A stretch of DNA of 64,000 nt from Forficula auricularia. Taxonomy: Eukaryota; Arthropoda; Insecta; Dermaptera; Forficulidae. A model generated the notes under the pieces. The model ran no database searches and was not told the DNA's origin. It saw only the letters and a list, made by a program, of their open reading frames with translations. Both the position numbers and the translations under genes were made by a program. Each line of letters begins with the position of its first letter. The first letter of the stretch is position 1. This document shows, piece by piece, positions 1 through 12,200 of the stretch. The stretch lies in the NCBI GenBank assembly GCA_024734495.1, contig JALMQS010000681.1, positions 9,623,576 through 9,687,575 on the forward strand, written 5' to 3'.

Positions 1-92
1 TCTCTTGACATTATGTTCTTAAATAAATTGAAATTAGCAAAGTCCACTTTAGAGTACTCATTTAATGTGACTGGATCTATTATGTTTTGCAG

Positions 93-243
93 CCAAGGGC
101 TTCCAAATCCAGCTCCGGACCTTCAGGTACAGCTTGACGTTTTCGACGAGCAAAGGGAATCTGACGAGGCTCAATTGCTACACGGGCCTTACGACCTCGA
201 CCTCAACTCTCATTTGGACGTCTTCTATGCGATCCTCCGTCAG
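93..243 (+). CDS. form3: formin exon a: end of DID/FH3 domain
   Basis: Starts after tttgcAG and ends before GTAATT. The first base completes a codon from an exon off the left edge. It encodes 50 residues including VQLDVFDEQRESDE and HLDVFYAILRQ, typical of the helical repeat end of the autoinhibitory Drf_FH3/DID region. Confidence 0.88.
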
Positions 244-3200
244 GTAATTTCATTTTTAAACAATTTTTTTGATATTTTTAATTATAATCTTATTTGTTTA
301 TTTTTAGAGTGATTTTTTCGGAAAATTGTTAGTAACTCATTTATTAAACTCATCATTAAAGAACTGTGTATTTACTTGAATTTTATTTAATTGAAGTTTT
401 TGTTTTACGAGAGAGCAGAGTTGTTGATTCACAAAGAGAAACAAAGTGGTTGTCCTCTGCTTGATGCAAATAAACATACTCACATATATATCGAAATGAT
501 ATATCTCTATATAATATTATTTATTTGTTTGAGACTATAGCTTCGAAGAGTTGGACTTCATCATTAGTCTTTTTTAATTATAAATATTATTTTTCATGGG
601 GTCAATAGCCTATTGATATTGAAAATTGTCGATCTTTACTTAGCTAGGAGTCAGTGAAAATTAATAATAAATAAAAAATAATATTTATAATTAAAAAAGA
701 CTGATGATGAAGACCAAGTCTTCGAAACTATAGTCTCAAACAAATAAATAATATATATATATATATATACAGATATATAATTTCGATATAAATGTGTGTA
801 TGTTTATTTGTATCAAACACAGAACAACCTCTTCGTTTCTCTTTGAGAATTTTATTTGATTAGAATTTTTTGAAATAAATCAAACTATGCACTGCTTAAT
901 ATATTTATTAATCTAATACAGTAGAAAAATATATACATCGATGATCCGATCTGTTTAAGGTTTATTTTATTGTACTATACCACCAATAGTATTAGTCTGT
1001 CTTTTAATAACAATACTACCTGCAACTTTAAGTTGAATAAGTAAATCCTAAATCCATAGCTCCGGCAAGGGGGGTCCAAGTGCACCTGGGGTTCCCGGGA
1101 CCCGGACATGACATGTTTTTTTAAGGGGATATGCTAAAAAAATGTATAAGGTGACCAACTTTTTCCACTTCATAAAAAACCCATACTTGTTCCATAATAA
1201 TGGGCCTGCTTCAGATTTTGGACCCCGGGCCCGAAATTTCATGTGGGTCCATGCAAGGGCGGATCCAAGAATTTTTTATGGGGGGGGGGTGAATGTATAT
1301 AAGGTGCCCGATTTATATAAGATCTACTTTTTATCTCGGAAGTGTGTCGCGATCGAATTGTCCAAGCGGGGGGGGCAGAGACGCCCCCCCCCCCACACAC
1401 ACACACATATATAGAACTTTATTTTAAATTTAAAAAAAAAATTTTACAAATTTTTTTGCCAGGCACGGGCCTCTATGGGGGTCGCCCCCCCCCCCCTGGA
1501 TCCGCTCTTGGGTCCATGTCTAAATGTAAAGCACTATTCTTCCAAGGTCGTACGTGAATTTTTATTAATAAGTTTGCATTGAATCCCATTGAATTTGTTA
1601 ATTGTAAAGAGAGAATTAGTTTTGAACATTTTCAAAATTCGAAACACCACTTTCTAAAAGAACTCTATGATATGGCTATGTTTAAATTTTGAATCAGTCA
1701 ATCGAAAAATTTTTAATAAACTATATGTTAAGATCTTTAACTTAAATTTATCCTCTGGTTATATGGTAAATAGTTTTTTCCGTGAAGGACAGCCAATGCT
1801 CCAAATAACTTTTTGACCCACTTGCTTTCATTTCTCAAGGGAGGATACAACCCTTCTGACTTGTAAGAAAAAGTATCTATAACATCTCAGATTAAGCAAA
1901 GAAAACTTTTGATTTCTCTTATAAAATCAATCTCAGCTACGATCGGCATTATGAACTTTTTAATATTGAACAGTTGATTCATCTTTATAATGAATCAATA
2001 GCTCTTAAGCCTAATTATTAGCTTATTCTCCCGAAACCGATAGTTAGTCTTTATGGTCTATATGGCCTTGTTTGGAAAACTTAACTTGTATAATTGATTT
2101 AAAAACATTATTTAAAACTGTTCCTTCCTAAAATCATATTGAAAGATCACGCCTCAAGCTTCTAAAAATAAATGGTTTTAAAATTATAGACCTTTTAGGA
2201 ATTTTATTCTATAATATCTAATTATTCAAATCAGACCAAAATTAATAGCTGTAATCAAATATTAGTAATCTTCAAATAATAGTTTTGCTGAATCAGATTA
2301 TTCATTTACCCAGGAATATAATTTGAAAGAAATGACTTCCCTGAAGGATCGTCAAAATCCAAATATGTTCTATGTTGTATGCACTTAAAATATCACATAT
2401 AGAAGAATACCATCTCAACGGTTCAGCCAACTGTATGCATAGCAAAATTGGCTCATAGGTTTCAACTGCCAAAAGAATGAGACCATTCTACATTACCATT
2501 CTACATCTACATCTATGGTGTAATTTTATATATAAATATTAAAATAAATAAATGAAATTAAGCATATCCAATATCTGATTGATAAGCCTTTAAATTTATT
2601 TCTTTTCTTCTTCTATTGTCTTCTTGTTTTAATTAAATATTTTTTCTGTTTTGTGTTTCTGTTTGAATTCTATTTCTCGCAACAGTCGTTAATGTAATCT
2701 GAAGGAGACAATAAAAGAGTGTGTCTTCTGCTGGAATTATAAATTTTATTTATTTATAACGAGACTATAGTTTCGAGGGCTTTGCCCTCTTTATCAGTCT
2801 ATTACAATTGATTCACAGGGAATTAATTTATGAATCTCTCGCTATAAATAAATAAAATTAATAATTACGGCAGAAGACACACTCTTTATTGTCTCCTTCA
2901 ATATATAAAAATTCTGCTACTCTCGGTACAAAAACTTTCAATTTAAGTTAATGGAAGCTCGTAGAGAATTCGGCTTGGAGTCTCAATGTTTGAAATTTCA
3001 ATAAAAGAACTAATTAGACTTGGCGGTTTTGCCTCAAAAGATTGGATTAATAACTCCAACTTTGTACTAAGTAGTATATAAAAGATATTGCTCATATATG
3101 GATTGATTTTGCAATAAACAAATAGTTTTAAAAAGTTTACTTTTTCCTTCAATTTAATATTGAAAATTGTTTCGTACCTTATATCTTCAAAAAGATATCG

Positions 3201-6200
3201 TTCTTATCTGCCGTAGATTATGAGAAAATTTATGGAATTCACTTCTGAACTTCGACAGATACGAAAATCTCTTTATAAGAGTGTTATTAACTATAGGTAC
3301 CATATATAATACAACTATAATTTTTATTCTAATGAATTTTTCAACAATCATAACTTTAATCAATTCATAAAATAATTTTATTTTTCATTTTTTGTTCCCA
3401 GGTCTCAGACACCCCTCAAGAGATCCCGTTTTTGTCAATTTTACAACACTTGCTACGCATTGACGGAAAGGAAGCTGTATCGGATATCATCTGGGACACA
3501 GCCGAGACTCTCGTTCATCGGGCAACGTTGCTTGAAAATCGACAAGACGCGACGAGACTTTTGCGTTCGCCATCCCAGTCGAAGCTGTGCTGCCATTGCG
3601 CCTGCCATTCCACAGGACACAGAGGTAAATATTCACTCGATGCCTGGGCCTCTCCTTTGGATAATGAAAACATCTATTTTCTTGTACATAAAAGACTCAT
3701 TCGGATTGCAATACAATGGTGTAATTAGAAATTTGTTAAAATTTTCTACCTTATTCTTGACGTTTCACTTTAATTCTATATATAAGGAATATACTCCCGA
3801 GTACAATTCTTTTTGATATATAAATTTTGGTAGTCAGGTTGACCTATGGTTAAAGTGCATGCCTTCTAATCAAGCTAGCGCGGGTTCAAGCTCGACTGGA
3901 TGCAAATATTTGACTGGCTATAATCTGATTCCTTCGGGAGAAGGCAATGGGAAACCACTCTTGTGAAAAATTTCCCCAAGAAAATTACAATGGAGAGGAT
4001 ACTCTCCATTGTAATAGCCGACGCTCGGAATCGAGTATATGGCACTTGAAGATATATAGATTACATAAATTAAATATAATTTAAATATATCTATCTATTT
4101 ATCTCATCTTATTAAACAAGAAACAATTCCATATAGATACTATATTTATATAATTTAAACATATGAATTCATCTATCTCGAAAAGACTAACAATTTTCAT
4201 GAAACAAACTTTATTTATCGTTGTCGAGGACAAGAAAACGATCAACTAACCAGGTCAAAACTTGGGGAAAAATAATTTTCATACGTTTTTTTAATTAAAC
4301 TAATTACGAGTATTAACAAGTGGTTTAATAAAGATGATATTGTTTCAAATAAAAGAGAAGAAACTTGACAATAATTTTTTTATTATTGTAGGGGAATTTC
4401 ACTTATTGGCTCGTAAGGGGTCTTGTAATAACACACATATTTATAAGTAAAAATATTTATTTACAAAAAGGGGTTTACAGATTTCTAGGGTAAATCATCT
4501 TAAAACATCATCGTTAATTAATACATCGTTATGGTCAACTCAAATCAACAACCTTTTTTTAGCAACTCTCGTTTTCAACTGACTCCAATTTGCAAGTTAC
4601 ATTCACACATGCATATAAGTAGTAGTGGGGATGCACTGTCAATCGACAACCCATCAAAACAAGTTGTCATAATAATATTTATTACAACATAAAGTGTCGG
4701 CACTCTATACAGGGCCTGGGACCAAAAAGATGGCCTTTCGAAAGAACAACGGGCCGTAATCCCTTGACTGGCACGTGCTAACCATTTGGTCTTAAAACAG
4801 AAATTAAGAAAATTCAATTAAATAATTTTCCACATTGTTATTTATTTAATTATATATTTATTTTGATTGACCTGAAATCCAAAAACTTGCGAATCTATAT
4901 TGCTTACAATTTAAAATATTTATAAACAAAGGACAATATTTTAATTTATTGCTTATTTTGGTATTTATTTATTTTTTTATAAAATCCGAATGAGTTTCCT
5001 AGTTGATGAATTTTTAGAGATTAGACTTTAGAATGGCTTTATTGGGAGCCACTTTATAAATGTATATGTGAATCTTGCAGATTCTGCTGGTTCTCGCAAA
5101 CAATCGCTAGCTACGCAGGGAGCGACTTCGCCTACGCCGCCGCCACCACCCCCTCCTCCACTTCCACCCCCGCTGCAGGAATTGGGCCACCGCCACCCCC
5201 GCCTCCACCCCCACCGTTAGGTGGTTCTTCAATCCGTCCGCCACCTCCACCACCCCCATCGTTAGGGTCAGGAATCGCCCCCTCCGCCGCCGCCTTCGCT
5301 GCTTCAGGCGGAGGTGGCGGCGCCATCAACGGAAGTGGATCAGGCTCTCGCACCCCAGCACCTCCTCCGAACACAGGTAACGGCATTGCACCAGATCCAA
5401 ATGGCCTGGACTCGGCTGGGGGTAAATTGCTACCTCAGCAAGACACACCGACACCGCGTGCCAAGATGAAAACCATCAATTGGAACAAGATTCCCAACCA
5501 CAAGGTATAACTCCCGTACTTTTATTTCACGGATTCTCAAACTTTATATACACTTTTTCATTTAAATAAACAGCTGAAAATTCATCTTCCACCTTATGCA
5601 TAATCCGTAATTCATAATTGTGAAGTGAAGAGTAGACTACGTTCAAGGTCTGGAGACAAAACTGAATAAAATAAAACGACGCATTAGAAATTCTTACTGA
5701 CACCATCGTTTCGAGTTGAAAACTCAATTGGTCAAAGGGTTCACACTTAGGAAAATAATCATAGTTGATTTAAAAAATTAAAATTATTAAACTTTAATCA
5801 CACTAAATAATTAAAAACTAAATTTACTAAGATCAGTCATTATTTATTAGAATTTGGAAATACCTCACAGTGATCCAAAATGGGGAAGGGGGGGGAGTCA
5901 ATAAATTCAAATTATTAAATTTCAACACCAAAAACGATGAAAGGGAAAATTCAATTATGCTCTTATTCAATACAATTTGAGAATATTCCACAAACACCAG
6001 GAAATGGAGAAGGGGGTTGAAAAATCAAATTATTAAACATTAAGTCGATAATTGAAAATCGATGAAATTCATTAAGAAGGAGGCTCTGATTTAAAAATAT
6101 GACTGAATAATTCACGAAAGCTCACAATAAAATTGAAATTCAATATTTTACATTTTTTAAATCTTACTCCTATTTTTTGCCTGTTTAAAAAATTTACTCA

Positions 6201-9200
6201 GTTTTTGAATAACCACTCATTCCCCTAGTAAATTTAACATTTGATTTTTTTAGCCCACTACCGTATTTGGATTTTGTCTATTTGTATTCTCTCCAGACTG
6301 GGTATAAAACAGCGCTTTTAAACATCCACTCATGATTCTGTATGAGCCAGAATAATTGATCAGAAATCAATTTTTCATTTTTTAACGGCCATTGATTAAA
6401 TTTTTAATCGGAACATAATTCCTGAATGCACCCTAGCTGTTTTTTAGCTAACTTCAATATGTAAAATAAACTTTTTGTTCTCGCTATTCATTTAAATACA
6501 GAAAATTGTAACTAATCGTGCAATAATTACATTAAATTGTTAATTGTATAAAATTTAATAATCACAATTAAGAATTATATTTATGACTTTGTGATAATAA
6601 AAAAAATTACTGAAACATATTTCTCTGAATATTTGTATTTTATATACATTAATTTTTTTTTGTTTCCCCTGGAACATAAACATAATATATTATTCCACAA
6701 GTTTGAGAATCCTTGATCTATTTGATTAATTCATTTTACTAATGCTAATAGAACAAATTTTTAGGTTGTAGGCAAACACAACATCTGGTCTCTTGTGGCT
6801 CGGACGCATCAAGGAGCATCTACTACCGATCTCGATTGGGATGAAATGGAAGGTTTATTCTGTCAACAAGCACCTTCATTGGCACCTGGAGGACCTTCAG
6901 GGCCAAATACCTCTCCACGCTTAGGTGGAAGAGGTCCAGCACCTGGACCTGGGGGATCGGATACACTTGAAAGAAAACGAAAAGAGCCCGCAGAGGTAAA
7001 CGTTGAGGAGATTTCTTTAATAATTTGAAATTATCGGGCTACATAAACATTTTATTATGCTTTTGAGGAATCATGAATCTATTAATTTTAATAAATGCAA
7101 ATGATCTTCTGGTTCTGGTTATAACCTCATACTGCCTCTAATAAACACATAGTATAACAAAAGTATCACAAAAAATTTGTTTTGGGTAAATAGAAATTGT
7201 TTAATCTAAAATGGGGTTTATTTTAAAAAATTATACTCCTTCTCAATAAGCTTAGAAAATAGAAAGATGTTGATAAGAATATATTTATGAAGCATTGAGC
7301 TGTTTAGTAATGAAACGATTGGAGAGGCAGAGAGAATGAGAATGGAGGGCTTTAAAATAATGTAGTTCTATAGAAGAATGTTGAAGATTAATTGGGTAGA
7401 TACAATTAGTAATTCTTTTAAGAATTAGAGATAAAAGAAAGTTGTGGAAAAATTTAAAGCGGCCACTACACGATCATTCTGACTGTAAGTCTTATCTAGG
7501 ATTGACATTCAGATTGAGCGTGAAGTGATAGGATTGATGGACTGATGAACGAGAATGACGGATTTCCAGATATTTTAAAATCAGAGCTTCAATCATGTAA
7601 AAAGGAGGGGAGATTGACAGTCTGATTGATTCAAACTGACTGACAGTCAGAATGATTGTGTAGGGGCCGCTTATGGAAGAGAGCTCAGATGATAGGACTC
7701 ACGTTAAGACACTGGGGATTGCTTATTGGTAATATATATTACACTGTGAAATAGGAATTAATAGGGGAAGGAGCGGGCCTAGATTGGAATATTATCCCAT
7801 AAATAATTAAGGAAATTGGATGGGTGATTCTTATGACATATTCCATATAGAAGTTTCTAGGGTTATTTGTCGCTTACTGGCGATGCATAAAATACATTAT
7901 CAGAGTTAAGTCGCCTTTTTCCCACTCTATTGTTTATTTTTTGTGTGTTAACATTCGGACATGAGTCAAGGGCCTCAGCGTAAACTCATTTTATTTGCAA
8001 TCGGTTCTTAGAGAACATGGATTAGCATCAAATGTAGACGATGTTCATCAAAACAGTCTTAGAACTGTAACATGTTGATGAAATGGACAAATATCTGAGT
8101 TTATAAAGAAAGAAAAATGCGTATACTTAATCAAATTTAGATATAGGTATCATTATTTCTCTAGATACAAAACATTGACTAATTATGTTTGTTTAACAAT
8201 AATTGCATATATTGTTTCTTTTTACAGATATCTCTCTTGGATGGCAAACGAAGTCTCAACGTTAATATATTTTTGAAACAATTCCGAAGGTGAGTTTCGA
8301 TCTTTTCTTTGTAAAATTTTAACTATTTCAAATCAAGAAATTTTCTTTCTTTGTAATTATAAATTTAATTTAATGCATTGCATTCTGGACCAGACAGCTG
8401 GGTCTTCGACCAAAGAGGTAGATTGTTATATGAAAAACTCCTAAATAATGAATATGACAAACAAATTTATTAAATATTCATTAGCTATAAAACATACATA
8501 TTTTAATACATTTTTATTTATTGCAGTTCAAATGAAGATATTATTGAGCTTATTCGAGAAGGAGCTCATGAAGATATCGGAGCCGAGAAACTACGAGGCT
8601 TATTGAAATTGTTACCAGAATTAGATGAATTAGAATTATTGAGAGGTTGGGAAGGAGATAGGACCAAGCTTGGAACTGCAGAACGATTTCTCTTACAGCT
8701 TGTTGGTGTGCCAAAGTAAGTTACATTGAACCAGAATCTACATTGTTTTTGTTTTTTGGTAATTTATTTAAAGCCTCGCGCGCTTAAAGTGCAACAGCTG
8801 GGTTTAATCAAATACTGTATATACAGTATTTGGTTTAATTCAGACCAGAGAGAGATTCATTTAAAAAGGGAGAATTTATTCCGAAACGTTTGGACTATTA
8901 ATTAACTGAAAAGTATTTATTTTGCCGAGAGTAGCAGAGTTGTTGATTCACAAAGAGAAACAAAGAGGTTGTCCTCTGCTTGATGCAATAAACATACACA
9001 CATATATATCGAAATTATATATTTGTATATATATTATTTATTTGTTTGAGACTATAGTTTCGAAGACTTGGTCTTCATCATCAGTCTTTTTTAATTATAA
9101 ATATTATTTTTCATGGGGTCAATACCGTATGGATATTGAACATTTTCGATCTTTACTTAGCTGGGAGCCAGTTAACCCCCCCCCTTCCATTGTCCGTCTG

Positions 9201-12200
9201 TTCTTTGTTACAAAAAGGGATACATATGGTTAAATAGGGATGTGAACCTGAAGTTGATTTTAATTTTAACTGGCTCCCAGCTAAGTAAAGATCGAAAATT
9301 TTCAATATCCATACGGTATTGACCCCATGAAAAATAATATTTAAAATTAAAAAAGACTGATGATGATGACCAAGTCTCAAACATAATAAATAATATATAT
9401 ACAGATATATAATTTCGATATATATGTGTGTATGTTTATTTGCATCAATCAGAGGACAATCTATTTGTTTCTCTGTGTCTATTAATTAACATTTATGTGA
9501 TTGTTCTTAAAGAATTATATTTTTTATATATTATACCTACAATAAAAACAATCAAATATTTATTTTAATTAAAATAGTAAATTTAATAATGAGCCTAGAA
9601 TTCCAAAAAATATATTTTCTTAAATTCAAAAAACTGTATTATTTTATTTATTTATTTAAAAATTTTAACAAGAGAGCTAGTCGGGCCGGGCCGACTTTAG
9701 TGTACACTCCGCCAATTACAGTACAATATATAAGGAAAACATTTTTTTTTGACAATTATCGTACGCGGATATTTAACAATAATTAAATTTTTAGCTATAA
9801 ACTTCGAATCGAGAGTATGCTGCTGCAAGAAGAGTTTGCAGCTAATATGGGTTACCTTGAGCCTAGTATAAGTTCAATGATCCTTGCAGGAGAAGGTAGG
9901 TGGTCTTGACGTGAGTGGAAAAATAAAACATTCTTAAATATTTTCTATTATTTCCAGATTTAATGACAAATAAACAACTACAGGAAGTTCTTTACATGGT
10001 GATAGTAGCAGGAAACTTTCTCAATGCGGTGAGCAACGAATATCTTGTTTAAATTCATTCCTTTTAATAATTCAAGTGTTGTTCAACAAGGTCTTAAGTT
10101 TGTATCCATTGTAAATAAATAAATATCTACCGAATACATAATAACTAAACTAGAGACCGGATTTTTATGCAGTTAAAAATGCGGAAATATGGAAGTAATA
10201 TGCAGTATACGTTGAAATATGCAAAAATATGCAGTTAAAGTAGCCAAATAAATTTTTTTATGCACTAAAAAATTAAAATTGAAGACAAAAAGACTATATA
10301 TATTTGAAGGAATGCTATTAAGGTAATAAAATGATAAAGTAAGCTACAGACACCAAGTGTCAAATATGTACATTTGTTGCGTAAAAAATTGCACAAAATT
10401 CTCATTACATTATAAAAATCTTTAAATTCAAAGAAATCATAGGTGCACTTGAATAAAATCAACATAATAAATTTAATCATCTTTCAAAAATGTGAACGAA
10501 AAAAATCCGGAAGGGGGGGGAGTAGTTTTATTTAACGAAAGCGATTGTATTGCTTTTATTTTTTTATATTAACCATCTCTTCCTATTGACCTACAAATAA
10601 TAAACTAATAAAGAAATAATGCAAAATTTGACCGGCTGTAATCTAATCCCTACACTAATTTTCATACACCCACACGAACACTCAATGGCCAAAATGGGCT
10701 ATAGTTCCTGAAGGCCATTAAAAAAAATGTAATGTGAATAATGTATGTTTTTAAGTATTTTTTAAAATTATCTTCGGGATATTATGTCTACGGTCACTTA
10801 AAATTGATTTATACGATGAAAAGGAGCGGTCCACATCCACAGCCGTAATGGGGGCTAATTTAAAGGAATTTAAAACCCCCACTTTTATTTTGAAAAAAAA
10901 AGATTGAAAACTTTTCGGCATTTTCGAATAGAGTATCTACTCAAGTCAAAGTACAACTGAATATTAATGAAAATAAGTGGATTGTTGTTTTATAGCTATG
11001 TTTACATCCTTTGTAATCCGTCCAACACTACACGCTTGTCGTTGACAGGCCCGGATCGAATAGGTGCGGGGCCCGATTGGATTTTTTTTTGCGGGGCCCT
11101 CTATATATTAAATATTTAAATAAAATTCAAATTCAGTATATATATATAAATATATCAAATGTCATGGATCATCAGATAGGTAAACTTCTACATAAATTAA
11201 AAAATAAAAATGTTCAAAATACAAAAACATTTATTGAATATAAATTTACATCACCGAATATGAATACATGAATTTACATATTTCTAAGTAATTTCATCCA
11301 GCAATGCGAACTTAAAATAAATTATTTTTAATTATTTGAATAATTTATAATTTATCCATTATCGTCAAAAGCAATTTGATTTAAATTTCGAAATTTTTTT
11401 TTGTTCATTTTGATGGTAACGCGGGGCCCTTTCAAATGCGGGGCCCAATCGCTCCAATCGCCCTTTATCCGGCCCTGGTGGTTGAAGCCTATTTTTGTTT
11501 TCTTCGAATTTAAATTAGTGGGGCTGTTTATTTCTTCTTTTTTTTCATTCTTTCTCCAAAAAGTTACTTTTAAAACATCTGTATTGGCGCGAAATATGCA
11601 ATTTTATGCAATATCCTTCAAATGTGCAATTTTATGCAATATTACTCAAATATGCAAAAATGTGTAGTATAAAATTTAACCCACAGTATCCTAAATGCAT
11701 GATTCGGATAGATAATTGAACCCCTGGGTCGTATGTGGCGGCAAACAAAATATGCAATTGCATAGGAATCCGGTCTCTAATAATAACATAAGAAAATTAA
11801 ACATTTCTTGACAAAAATTGAATAGAAATTTTCTTCAGAAAACCTAAGAATTGATTTTAGTAGAGTTTTTTGCTGTTCCTCGAGACATTTTGAAACTTAA
11901 AACATTTTTGGTACCCATTCCTGAAGACTTAGAGAAATCGACTTAAAATCAAAAATTTCCCATTGATTCTGATCTTAAATTGGTGGAATAATCATTGTAT
12001 TAATATTTCAAATGACAATAGATAAAGTCTACCAACACTGTTGTTTACAACAGTTCATGGTTTTGGAATATTTTACATATAACCATTTGGACACTCTTCT
12101 TGTAGATCCCCCTGTTGGTCATATAGCTTCGCATCGGTTTCTTGAGATCCCTGGTCGAATATTCATTATCCTTCATCTCTATATTTTATTTTTATTTTTT

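Noticed and set aside
3829..3910. tRNA gene
   Set aside because: Promoter boxes are present but the cloverleaf stems do not close, and the sequence continues into a SINE body.
5132..5386. 84-residue minus-strand Gly/Pro frame
   Set aside because: Antisense shadow of the FH1 proline codons on the plus strand.
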